Positions 29,137-36,903 of a DNA stretch of 53,169 nt are shown piece by piece (within the stretch, counting starts at the first letter, position 1; each line of letters starts with the position of its first letter). The position numbers were made by a program, and so were the translations under genes. The stretch comes from Candidatus Ventrousia excrementavium (lineage in GTDB: Bacteria > Bacillota > Clostridia > Oscillospirales > Butyricicoccaceae): positions 1 through 53,169 of the forward strand of contig DVMR01000061.1 in NCBI GenBank assembly GCA_018714845.1, in the 5' to 3' direction. The notes under the pieces were generated by a model. It ran no database searches. It was not told the DNA's origin and saw only the letters and a program-made list of their open reading frames with translations.

Positions 29137-29772
29137 TTAACTGGCGTTTGCTGTCAGCTCAATGGCTCCGTCAGTAAAATGGATGTCTGTAAAATAATAG
29201 TCCGTTCCCAGCAGTAAATTGTTGGCTGCCGCAGCGATGGCGTCAAGCAGGTCATCAGGTATTTCACCGACTTCGATTTCGATTCCGTTGAAAGCAAGCT
29301 TTTCGGGCACCGCGAGCAGGGTTCCCCCGTCAGGAGCTGTCGAACAGGCAAAGGCGACGGAAAAATCAAAGTCAGAAGGCAGCGCAGACATCATGAGCTG
29401 CTGTTTAAAATTCATCGAGATGCCGTTGGATTCCAGATAATTTTCAATATCGCCGCGCGCTATGCGGGCCTGCAGTGTGATGATGCCGGACGCGTCAATA
29501 TCAGCGGAAATCTGTTTGGCCGGAAAGCCGGACGGAAGATATTGACTGAGCATTTTCGAAAAATACTCTTCTGTGATCATCATTCGTTCAGCTGTGCCGG
29601 GGGTGCTCTGCACTTCATTGAGCTGCCGCTGATGCGGCGGAACATGCTCAGAAGCTCCGCTTTCTATGGGGACCGGCGTGTCGTTGAGCATACTGAGCAC
29701 GAGCACGGCGCACATGCTGACGCAAAAAACGCAGATGAGCAGATAAACGCGTTCCTTTGTTTTTTCATTCAT
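29137..29772 (-). CDS. Single-pass membrane protein, possibly YpmS-like
   Basis: A 211-residue protein starting at ATG 29772 behind GGGAGGC; the frame stays open further upstream without a good site. One N-terminal membrane helix (about 9-27) leaves the rest outside the cell. The extracytoplasmic part alternates short strands (IITLQARIARGDIENYL, LLAVPEKLAFNGIEIEVGE, YYFTDIHFTDGAIELTA) in a manner that recalls the YpmS/DUF2140 family of extracytoplasmic proteins of unknown function; this is a weak resemblance. It is monocistronic, between the spoVM unit and miaB, with its own terminator. No function can be assigned. Confidence 0.72.
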   Translation of the reverse strand: MNEKTKERVYLLICVFCVSMCAVLVLSMLNDTPVPIESGASEHVPPHQRQLNEVQSTPGTAERMMITEEYFSKMLSQYLPSGFPAKQISADIDASGIITLQARIARGDIENYLESNGISMNFKQQLMMSALPSDFDFSVAFACSTAPDGGTLLAVPEKLAFNGIEIEVGEIPDDLLDAIAAAANNLLLGTDYYFTDIHFTDGAIELTANAS

Positions 29773-29854
29773 GGGGCTGCCTCCCTTTTCTGTAGCCTTT
29801 GCTGTAATAACTATGTCCAAGCTCTGACTTTTAGCACTCTTTGTAGCCCCAATC

Positions 29855-29896
29855 TTAAAAAAACAATCCCCGGAGCATAACACTCCGGGGATTGTT
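29855..29896 (-). terminator. Terminator abutting the spoVM stop codon
   Basis: A 14-base-pair stem, AACAATCCCCGGAG (29862-29875) with CTCCGGGGATTGTT (29883-29896), starts immediately after the spoVM stop codon on the minus strand and is followed there by a run of seven T. Confidence 0.92.
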
Positions 29897-29962
29897 TTAC
29901 CCGAGCAGCTTTTGCAGCAGGCCGGAAAGCATTTTGGGCGATTTCCAAACGTAGATCTTCAT
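29897..29962 (-). CDS. spoVM: Stage V sporulation protein SpoVM (21 residues)
   Basis: SpoVM is an amphipathic-helix peptide that marks the convex forespore membrane and anchors the SpoIVA coat basement layer. The peptide is MKIYVWKSPKMLSGLLQKLL ending in Gly. Against the Bacillus subtilis sequence as I recall it, it keeps Met1, Lys2, Tyr4, Lys7, Pro9, Lys10, Leu12, Gly14, Leu20 and Gly21 but lacks the last five residues. Pro9 is important for curvature sensing. ATG at 29962 is preceded by GGGAGG. Position supports the call: in Bacillus spoVM follows the prpC-prkC-rsgA run, as here. It follows a 44-residue membrane microprotein by 14 bases. Confidence 0.85.
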   Translation of the reverse strand: MKIYVWKSPKMLSGLLQKLLG

Positions 29963-29976
29963 GTATCGTCCTCCCG

Positions 29977-30111
29977 TCAGCAAAAACAGATCAGTGCGAG
30001 CAGTGCGCAGATGATCCAAAAGCACCACCAAACAGGGAGCAGCATGGCAATCAGCACGCCTACCGCAACGGCGGCCAGATATACGCCGCAACCTTTTCGT
30101 CTGCATCTCAT
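29977..30111 (-). CDS. 44-residue Cys-rich membrane microprotein upstream of spoVM
   Basis: Start ATG at 30111 behind AGGGTG, stop TGA at 29977-29979. The N terminus is basic (MRCRRKGCG), followed by two hydrophobic stretches (about residues 10-25 and 27-44) broken at Pro26, so a helical hairpin is likely. Six of 44 residues are cysteine (3, 8, 30, 35, 42, 44) and three tryptophans cluster at 28, 29 and 32. The gene shares a transcription unit with spoVM, ending 14 bases before its ATG, which suggests sporulation-stage expression. I do not recognise the family. Confidence 0.7.
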   Translation of the reverse strand: MRCRRKGCGVYLAAVAVGVLIAMLLPVWWCFWIICALLALICFC

Positions 30112-30130
30112 AGCATCACCCTGTCGCTTT

Positions 30131-30160
30131 ATCTTATGCGCCGGAGTGTGCAGATGTGAA
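30131..30160 (-). promoter_or_regulatory. Weak sigma-E-like promoter candidate for the spoVM unit
   Basis: On the minus strand a CATAAGAT minus-10-like box (30138-30131) lies about 14 bases after TTCACATCT (30160-30152). This is a loose match to sigma-E consensus elements. Bacillus spoVM is sigma-E-dependent, which makes it plausible, but the match alone is weak. Confidence 0.3.
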
Positions 30161-30189
30161 AGACTTCCCTGCCCTCAGAACATTGTTTT

Positions 30190-30224
30190 AAGAAAACGTA
30201 GAGGGACGGCTACTGCCGTCCCTC
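30190..30224 (-). terminator. Terminator after rsgA
   Basis: Arms GAGGGACGGC (30201-30210) and GCCGTCCCTC (30215-30224) with loop TACT; the minus strand continues TACGTTTTCTT. It separates the yicC-to-rsgA unit from the spoVM unit. Confidence 0.8.
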
Positions 30225-30267
30225 TAGAGTATTTCCTATCTCACCGCGTCTTTAGGCGCGAAGTCTT

Positions 30268-31152
30268 TTACTCCCAGTCCTTGATTTGCCTGAGCTCCTC
30301 ATATAGCTTGACATAGCTGTCATAGCGGCTTTGCGCCATACCACCCGCGGCGACAAGCGCACGAACCGCACAGTCAGGCTCTTTGATATGAGCGCAGCCG
30401 GAAAAACGGCACTGACCGAAAAGAGGTTCCATTTCCGGGAAAAGATGCTGCAAATCTTCCTTGGCAATGCGCTCCATCTGCCGGACTTCAAAGGATGAAA
30501 AACCCGGTGTATCGGCCGCGAAGCCGCCGCCCGGCAAAGCGAGCAGCTCAACATGGCGGGTGGTGTTTTTGCCGCGGCCAATTCTGCCGCTGATGGCCCC
30601 GACCGACAGGTCGAGACCAGTGACACGCCGCAAAAGACTCGACTTTCCAACACCGGAATTTCCTGTAAAGCATGTAACCTTGTCAACAAGCAGCCTGCCG
30701 ATTTCTGCGCAGCCCTCACCTGTTACAGCACTGGCTTGCACAACAGAAAAACCGGCCAGCTCATAAGCGTGTTTAAGATTGTTGCCACACGCGAGATCAG
30801 TTTTATTGAGGACGATGACCGGCGTAATACCCTGCTGAAGCGCAATGACAGTCACCTTGTCAATCAAATATGGGTCTGTGACCGGCGGTGCTTCAGACGC
30901 GACAATGACAATCTGGTCCACATTGGCGACCGGCGGCCGCACAAGTGTGTTTTTGCGCGGACAGATGGCGACGATAAAACCGTCGCCATCGTCGCCTATC
31001 TCAATTTCTACATGGTCGCCAGCCAGCGGCAAAAGATCACCGAGACGCAGTCTGCCGCTGGCCTTACATTCAACGACCCTGCCGGCACAGGCAACGTAGT
31101 AAAATCCGCCGATTCCTTTTAGAATTGTTCCATTTTGCCGTTCTCTACTCAT
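30268..31152 (-). CDS. rsgA: Ribosome small subunit-dependent GTPase RsgA
   Basis: RsgA (CpgA/YloQ) is a circularly permuted GTPase that assists late maturation of the 30S subunit. The 294-residue protein has an N-terminal OB fold (about 1-70), G4 VLNKTDLAC, G1 GNSGVGKSSLLRRV, G3 DTPGFSSFE and a C-terminal zinc site with cysteines in FGQCRFSGCAH and EPDCAV. The start adjoins the prkC stop. The prpC-prkC-rsgA order is widespread in Firmicutes, and RsgA is a known PrkC substrate in Bacillus. Confidence 0.96.
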   Translation of the reverse strand: MSRERQNGTILKGIGGFYYVACAGRVVECKASGRLRLGDLLPLAGDHVEIEIGDDGDGFIVAICPRKNTLVRPPVANVDQIVIVASEAPPVTDPYLIDKVTVIALQQGITPVIVLNKTDLACGNNLKHAYELAGFSVVQASAVTGEGCAEIGRLLVDKVTCFTGNSGVGKSSLLRRVTGLDLSVGAISGRIGRGKNTTRHVELLALPGGGFAADTPGFSSFEVRQMERIAKEDLQHLFPEMEPLFGQCRFSGCAHIKEPDCAVRALVAAGGMAQSRYDSYVKLYEELRQIKDWE

Positions 31153-33077
31153 TAAAACACTTCGTTTGCTTCATAAGTCGTCTGTCCGTTTTGAATAATG
31201 GTAATGGTGTGCGTTCCTTCTTCTGCGACCAGCGGGACCAGAATCTCACCGTCTTCCGTCAGATGGGTGGCATTGTACTGAACTGTACCATCTACCCTGA
31301 CCTCAACCTGTACATCGCCCTCAGCTGCAATAATACTGAAAGTGATGGTCTTGTTTTTCATGACCGGCTCGGGATTGCGGCTGATCTGAAGATCGACGGT
31401 TGTGCCTTCTTCAACCGTTGAATTGGCGGGAACGGACTGGAAGATGACTGTGCCATCCGGTTCGTCGCTGTCGACGTAAACAGCTTCGCCGGGCGTCAGG
31501 CCTGCGGCGCGCAGATCAGCTTCGGCCTCTGCCAGCGTTTGGGTCAGAACATTAGGCACGGTGACAGACTTCGGTTCCGGCCCCTTGCTGACATACAAAA
31601 TGACCGTATCGCCAGAATTGAGCTCTGAGCCGGCTGCGGGCACTGTGCGGATGACATTGTCCTGTGTGACCTCTTCGTTGGTCTCCTGAACGATTTCAGC
31701 CTGCAGCCCAAGACGGTTGAGCGCCACCTCGACCTGACGGTACTCTTTGTCCGCATAGTCTTCCAGTGTGATGGTCTGTGGCCCGCGGCTGATGTTCACG
31801 ACAATCGTCTGTCCTTCATCCAGCGGACGGCCAGCGTCAGGGTCCTGCGAAATAATCTGTCCGGCGGGCGCTGTATCGTCGTACACCTGCTGTCCTTCCT
31901 GGATGTCGTAGACGTCCCAAATCTCGGGGTCTTGCCGGAGCTCATCCATGGTGCGGCCGAGCAGACTGGGGGCGCGGAGTACTTCAGCTTCGTCACTGCC
32001 GAATGGATTGATGATGGAAATAGCAAAATAAATGGCACCGGCGATAAATATCCCCACAGAAATAATGCTGAAAATCAAAGTTGTCCTGACCGACGAGCGG
32101 CGTTCTTCGCGTTCTTCGGATGGCCGCCGACCACCGCTGTGGTGCGAGCTTTCACGCACCTCGCCGGGATTTGCGATTTTGCGGGTGGCGTCAATCTCCT
32201 GTTCGGTGTAGGCAGCCGTGTCATCTGGAGAAAACTCGACTTTAAAGCTGGGATCATCTTTGAAATGTTCAAGGTCCGCATACATCTGTGCAGCCGACGC
32301 GTAACGCCGTGTGAGTGATGGGCTCATGGCCTTCATGGTAATGGCCTCGAGAGCCGGCGGAATATCAGGCACATAGTCAGAGGGCGGCAGCGGAATGGAA
32401 TTGATATGCTGTACTGCTACGGAAATCGCGCTGTCTCCCTCAAACGGCAATCGTCCGGTTAGCATTTCATACATGACGACGCCGAACGAGTACAGGTCCG
32501 CGCGGTTGTCAATATGACTGCCGCGGGCCTGTTCAGGCGAAACATAATGCACTGACCCAATGGCTTCGCTGATATTGTCGGTCTTTTGCTGCGCCATGTG
32601 GCGTGCGATTCCGAAGTCAGCGACTTTGACGGTGCCATCGCGCAGCAGCATGATATTCTGCGGCTTGATGTCGCGGTGAATGATGCCCCGCGAATGAGCA
32701 TGATCAAGCGCTTTGGCAATCTGCATGGAAAAAAAGGTCACTTCCTGCCATGACAGGGGACCGCGGCGCGCCAGGTACTCTTTCAGGGTGATTCCCTCGA
32801 TAAGCTCCATGACAATGTAATCAATGTTGCCGCTGCGCGAAACGTCATAAACCGCAACAATATTGGGGTGCGACAGCATGGCAACAGACTGCGATTCATC
32901 GTGGAAGCGCTGGCGGAATTCTTCATCCTGGGCGTATTCATCCTTGAGAACTTTAATGGCCACATATCGGTTGAGCCTGTGGCATTTTGCCTTGTAAACG
33001 ACCGCCATTCCTCCCGTACCAATGACTTCGAGAATCTCATAACGGTTGTCCAGCATTTGTCCTATCAGCTTATCCAT
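31152..33077 (-). CDS. prkC: Serine/threonine protein kinase with PASTA domains
   Basis: A 641-residue PrkC/Stk1-type membrane kinase that senses muropeptides or lipid II. The kinase domain (1-275) has GTGGMAVVYKA, Lys42 in VAIKVLK, IIHRDIKPQNIML, DFGIARHM and SPEQARG. A basic juxtamembrane stretch leads to one membrane helix (about 340-362). Three PASTA repeats follow (about 370-440, 441-505 and 506-570), each ending in an SRGP/SKGP/SRNP-type motif. A last beta-rich segment of about 70 residues, Ig-like in pattern, closes the protein. Its phosphatase PrpC is encoded just upstream. Confidence 0.95.
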   Translation of the reverse strand: MDKLIGQMLDNRYEILEVIGTGGMAVVYKAKCHRLNRYVAIKVLKDEYAQDEEFRQRFHDESQSVAMLSHPNIVAVYDVSRSGNIDYIVMELIEGITLKEYLARRGPLSWQEVTFFSMQIAKALDHAHSRGIIHRDIKPQNIMLLRDGTVKVADFGIARHMAQQKTDNISEAIGSVHYVSPEQARGSHIDNRADLYSFGVVMYEMLTGRLPFEGDSAISVAVQHINSIPLPPSDYVPDIPPALEAITMKAMSPSLTRRYASAAQMYADLEHFKDDPSFKVEFSPDDTAAYTEQEIDATRKIANPGEVRESSHHSGGRRPSEEREERRSSVRTTLIFSIISVGIFIAGAIYFAISIINPFGSDEAEVLRAPSLLGRTMDELRQDPEIWDVYDIQEGQQVYDDTAPAGQIISQDPDAGRPLDEGQTIVVNISRGPQTITLEDYADKEYRQVEVALNRLGLQAEIVQETNEEVTQDNVIRTVPAAGSELNSGDTVILYVSKGPEPKSVTVPNVLTQTLAEAEADLRAAGLTPGEAVYVDSDEPDGTVIFQSVPANSTVEEGTTVDLQISRNPEPVMKNKTITFSIIAAEGDVQVEVRVDGTVQYNATHLTEDGEILVPLVAEEGTHTITIIQNGQTTYEANEVF

Positions 33078-33090
33078 AGCTCAACTCTCC

Positions 33091-33813
33091 TCAAAAGGAC
33101 ACCAGAACAACGGTGATATTGTCGTGTCCGCCACGCGAGTTTGCAATGTCAACCAGTGTCTGGCAAGCCTTTTCAGGCACGTCAGACTGGTAGACCTCGT
33201 AATACATTTCAGGCTCGCTGACCTCGCCTGTCAGGCCGTCGCTGCACAGCAGAACATACTGTCCTGCGCGCGGGCGCAGGGCGAAAGTATCGCAGCGAAT
33301 TTCTTTTTCAGCGCCGATGGCCCGCGTGATGACGTTGCGGCTGGGGTGATGCTGCGCCTCATATGGCGTCAGCTCACCGCGCGTCAGCATCTCTCCCACC
33401 AGGGAATGGTCGCGCGTAATCTGACGGATACCCTCGTCGTCGATGAGATAAGCGCGGCTGTCGCCGACATTGCCAATGACTGCCTGCCCGTCCTGCATGA
33501 CCATGCACACCATCGTGGTGCCCATGCCATCCAGCATGGGGTCGCTGTGCGACATCTCCCACACACGCGCGTTGGCACTTTGCATGGCCTTTTTGACGCA
33601 CTCCTCAAGGCGCGTACACGGTACGGCCGGGTCAAAATGCGAAGCAAATGTATCGGTCGCCAGCCGGCTGGCCACATCGCCCGCTTTGGCGCCGCCCATG
33701 CCATCACAGACGATGAAGTATCCGCCTTTCTGGTCTGCGGACATGCAGATGAGAAATGAATCCTCATTCAGCTTGCGGGCCATGCCGACATGGCTCATTC
33801 CCCAGGCTTTCAT
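33091..33813 (-). CDS. prpC: PP2C-type protein phosphatase PrpC
   Basis: A 240-residue Stp1/PrpC phosphatase that reverses PrkC phosphorylation. Metal-binding motifs are RKLNEDSFLI near the N terminus, VCDGMGGAKAGDVAS (about 35-49), VIGNVGDSRAYLI, LLCSDGLTGEV and GGHDNITVVLV. The start overlaps the rlmN stop by four bases (ATGA) behind GGAGG; prkC begins 13 bases downstream. Confidence 0.97.
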   Translation of the reverse strand: MKAWGMSHVGMARKLNEDSFLICMSADQKGGYFIVCDGMGGAKAGDVASRLATDTFASHFDPAVPCTRLEECVKKAMQSANARVWEMSHSDPMLDGMGTTMVCMVMQDGQAVIGNVGDSRAYLIDDEGIRQITRDHSLVGEMLTRGELTPYEAQHHPSRNVITRAIGAEKEIRCDTFALRPRAGQYVLLCSDGLTGEVSEPEMYYEVYQSDVPEKACQTLVDIANSRGGHDNITVVLVSF

Positions 33814-34859
33814 TGGCCATCCTCCTTCTGGGCCGCCGCCTTTCTGCGCAGCTGTCCGCAGGAAGCGTCGATATCGCCCCCAAGACTGCGGCGGACCGTA
33901 GTGGTTATCCCTTTTTTTATCAATGTATTTTGAAACGCCCGCAGGTCATCCCGGGTCGATGGTTTGAGCGGACTGCCGTCAACGTGGTTGAGCGGGATGA
34001 GGTTGACATGACACTGCATCCCGGACAGCAGGCGCACAAGGGCCGCCGCGCACTGGGGCGTGTCGTTGACCCCGCGAATCATGGCATACTCAAACGAAAT
34101 GCGCCGCCCGGTCTGTTCAAAGTACCGGCGGCAGGCCGGCATGAGCTTTTCCAGCGGATAGCTTTTGTTGACCGGCATGAGCTGATCGCGGATGGCGTTG
34201 GTAGGCGCATGTAAAGATACCGAAAGTGTCAGCTGCAGCTTAAGCCGGGCGAGCTCGTCAATCCTGGGAACCAGTCCGCAGGTCGACAGCGAAATATGGC
34301 GCATACCGATATTGAGCCCCTGCGGATGTGTGACGATACGCAGAAAAGTGAGCACATTATCATAATTGTCGAGCGGCTCTCCGGTACCCATCAGCACAAT
34401 ATTGGATACACGGACACCGCGGTCTTTCTGCGCCCACAAAATCTGATCATAGATTTCGGCCGGCGTCAGATTGCGTGTTGCTCCCTTTTCATAAGACGCG
34501 CAGAACACACAGCCCATTTTGCAGCCTGCCTGTGTGGACAGGCAAATGCTGTAACCGTGCTCGTATTTCATCAGCACGGTCTCAATACAGCTGCCGTCCT
34601 CGAGCTGAAACAGGTATTTGACCGTTCCGTCCCGTGCCGATTCCTGTCGGCGAATGATCTCCGGCGCGGTGATGAAGCAGCGCTCAGCCAACTCCGCACG
34701 CAGGGGTTTGGACAGATTTGTCATTTCGTCAAAGGACGAGACCCCCAGACTGAGCCAACGGAAGATTTGCTGTGCCCGATAGGCCGGCTGCCCCAAATCT
34801 GCCATCAGCGCTGCGAGCGCCGTCGGGTGCATGGATTTGATACAAAGTTTGTCCTGCAT
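33810..34859 (-). CDS. rlmN: 23S rRNA/tRNA adenine C2-methyltransferase RlmN
   Basis: A radical-SAM enzyme of 349 residues that makes 2-methyladenosine at 23S A2503 and tRNA A37. The CX3CX2C cluster motif is in STQAGCKMGCVFCAS; other blocks are FRWLSLGVSSFDEMTNLSK, NIVLMGTGEPLDNYDNV, ISLSTCGLVPRI, LSVSLHAPTNAIRDQLMP and EYAMIRGVNDT. A GTG at 34868 overlaps the rsmB stop, but ATG 34859 has the better-spaced AGAAGGTGA site and was chosen. Confidence 0.97.
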   Translation of the reverse strand: MQDKLCIKSMHPTALAALMADLGQPAYRAQQIFRWLSLGVSSFDEMTNLSKPLRAELAERCFITAPEIIRRQESARDGTVKYLFQLEDGSCIETVLMKYEHGYSICLSTQAGCKMGCVFCASYEKGATRNLTPAEIYDQILWAQKDRGVRVSNIVLMGTGEPLDNYDNVLTFLRIVTHPQGLNIGMRHISLSTCGLVPRIDELARLKLQLTLSVSLHAPTNAIRDQLMPVNKSYPLEKLMPACRRYFEQTGRRISFEYAMIRGVNDTPQCAAALVRLLSGMQCHVNLIPLNHVDGSPLKPSTRDDLRAFQNTLIKKGITTTVRRSLGGDIDASCGQLRRKAAAQKEDGQ

Positions 34860-34864
34860 CAGTG

Positions 34865-36148
34865 TCACCTTCTTGCAAGTCTGGCAATGAAAAAGCCGTC
34901 CGTTCCGTCAATATGAGGCCAGAGCGTCTGCATTCCCTCAAGCGCCCAATCATCCGCTCCCTGTATGAAGCGTTCGATGACTTCTTCGTTTTCCTGCCGC
35001 AAAACCGTGCAGGTAGAATAGACCAGCCGGCCGCCCGGCTTGACATATCCGGCCGCCGTACACAGGATTGACTGCTGTAAAGCCGGCAGTCCGGCGATAT
35101 CTTCCGGTTTTTTAAAGCGAATATCCGGCTTTTTGCGAATCACGCCAAAGCCTGAGCAGGGCACGTCACACAGTACAAAGTCCGCGCTTTGCCGCAGAGC
35201 TCCGACCGGCTTAGATGCGTCTGCAGCGACAGCCTCTATGATATCGGCGCCGTATTTGACAGCGTTTTTTTCAATCAATGCCGCCTTATGCGGGTGAATG
35301 TCCATGGCGAGAATACGCCCCTGATTGTGCATTATCTGTGCGCACAGCAGGGTTTTTCCTCCGGGCGCAGCACACATATCGATCACAAAGCTGCCTGGAG
35401 TTGGAGCCAGCGCTGCAACACAACGCTGGCCGGCAGCATCCTGAATGTAAAACAGTCCGTCGCGGAAAGCGCGCAGTCTGGCCGGATTGCCAAGCTGCGC
35501 TGTTTCAAGTGCATTGTCCAGTCCGGGAACAGGCCGGCATTCAATACCCTGCTCCCTGAGTAGAGTGCAGAGCGAATCGCAATCCGTTTTAAGTGTGTTG
35601 ACACGCAGCGTTGTCGCAGCAGGCTCGTTGTCGGCGCGCAGCAGTGCCTCACACCCGTCTTCACCCAGCCGCTCCAGCATGGCGCGTACAAACCACAGCG
35701 GATGACTGTACCGGATGGACAAGCGCTCGTCCGTAGCGCCCCCCGGCTGTGGAAGCGCATCGGTATCCCGCAGTGTAATCAGGCGGCGCAGCACGGCGTT
35801 GACATATCCGCCCGCACGGGAACCGCCGTGCTTTTTTGCCAGCTTGACTGTCTCGTTGACAGCAGCACTGTCCGGCACCCGGCCGAGAAACAGCAGCTGA
35901 AACGCGCCAAGCCGCAGAGCATCGAGAACCTGCGGCATGACCTTCTTGAGCGACATACTGCTGATACTCTGCAAAGTAAAATCAATGAGCATGCGATTTT
36001 GCAGCGTGCCATAGACCAGTGCAGTTGTCAAAGCAGCGTCTTCGGGGGACAAATCCTGTGACAGTCTTTTAAGCTCAAGGTCAGGCCATGCGCCTGAACG
36101 GCGAAAGGCAATCAATCCCTGCAGTGCAGCGTCACGCGCTCCGGCCAT
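34865..36148 (-). CDS. rsmB: 16S rRNA m5C967 methyltransferase
   Basis: A 427-residue RsmB with an N-terminal NusB-like RNA-binding domain (about 1-135) and a Rossmann methyltransferase domain. AdoMet-site motif DMCAAPGGKTLLCAQIM, catalytic motifs DVPCSGFGVIRKKPDIRF and VYSTCTVLRQENEEV. The start ATG overlaps the zinc-peptidase stop by one base (TGATG), implying coupled translation. Confidence 0.97.
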   Translation of the reverse strand: MAGARDAALQGLIAFRRSGAWPDLELKRLSQDLSPEDAALTTALVYGTLQNRMLIDFTLQSISSMSLKKVMPQVLDALRLGAFQLLFLGRVPDSAAVNETVKLAKKHGGSRAGGYVNAVLRRLITLRDTDALPQPGGATDERLSIRYSHPLWFVRAMLERLGEDGCEALLRADNEPAATTLRVNTLKTDCDSLCTLLREQGIECRPVPGLDNALETAQLGNPARLRAFRDGLFYIQDAAGQRCVAALAPTPGSFVIDMCAAPGGKTLLCAQIMHNQGRILAMDIHPHKAALIEKNAVKYGADIIEAVAADASKPVGALRQSADFVLCDVPCSGFGVIRKKPDIRFKKPEDIAGLPALQQSILCTAAGYVKPGGRLVYSTCTVLRQENEEVIERFIQGADDWALEGMQTLWPHIDGTDGFFIARLARR

Positions 36149-36843
36149 CAGTCGTCACGGCGGCCGCCGCCAAACAGCAGCACCAGGCGCAGCAGCTGCG
36201 CAATGGAGACAGCCAGTGCGGCCACGTAGGTCATGGCTGCGGCAGACAGGGTCTTTTTAGCGCCCGGCAGTTCATCCGGACTCAAATATCCGCCCTCGCC
36301 GAGCACGCTGATAGCGCGTGCCGAGGCGTTGAACTCGACAGGCAGTGTGACCAGCTGAAAGACAACGGCCAACATGAAGAACAAAATACCGGCAAAGAAA
36401 AGAGCCTCGTAGTTGAACAGCAGGCCAATCAGCAGAAGGGGCCATGCAAGCGATGAACCGATTTGCGTCACCGGGATAATGGCGTTGCGCAGGCGGATGG
36501 GACCATATCCCTCGGCGTACTGCGCAGCGTGACCCGCTTCGTGGGCGGCCACGCCGACAGCGGCCACCGTCGGGGAATCATATACCGACTGTGACAACCG
36601 GATTACGCCGGCCCGGGGGTCGAAGTGGTCAGTCAGGTTGCCGGCCACCCGTTCAATGCGCACGCCGTCCACGCCGCAGGCACGCAGCACGGCTTCCGCT
36701 GCCTGTGCACCCGTCATGCCGGTGTGTGTCCTCTGAGCGGAATACCGGTTAAACGTCGACGAGACCTTGACCTGCGCCCACAGGGCGAACAGCATGGCCG
36801 GGATGATGAGAACAAAATAATAAATGTCAAAACCCCAAAACAT
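36148..36843 (-). CDS. YugP-type zinc metallopeptidase
   Basis: A 231-residue membrane peptidase of the YugP family. The zinc motif HEAGH lies in GVAAHEAGHAAQYAEGYGP (about residue 100), following the TDHFDPRAGVIRLSQSVYDS block, and three to four hydrophobic segments occupy the N terminus and about 120-180 and 205-225. The ATG at 36843 follows AAGGAGG by eight bases; a TTG one codon earlier is less likely. In many Firmicutes this gene lies between fmt and rsmB; its substrate is unknown. Confidence 0.9.
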   Translation of the reverse strand: MFWGFDIYYFVLIIPAMLFALWAQVKVSSTFNRYSAQRTHTGMTGAQAAEAVLRACGVDGVRIERVAGNLTDHFDPRAGVIRLSQSVYDSPTVAAVGVAAHEAGHAAQYAEGYGPIRLRNAIIPVTQIGSSLAWPLLLIGLLFNYEALFFAGILFFMLAVVFQLVTLPVEFNASARAISVLGEGGYLSPDELPGAKKTLSAAAMTYVAALAVSIAQLLRLVLLFGGGRRDD

Positions 36844-36903
36844 CAAGTATACCTCCTTGGGGAACGCGCCGCCGTTCGCAGCGGCGGCCAGATGGTGAAA
36901 CGG

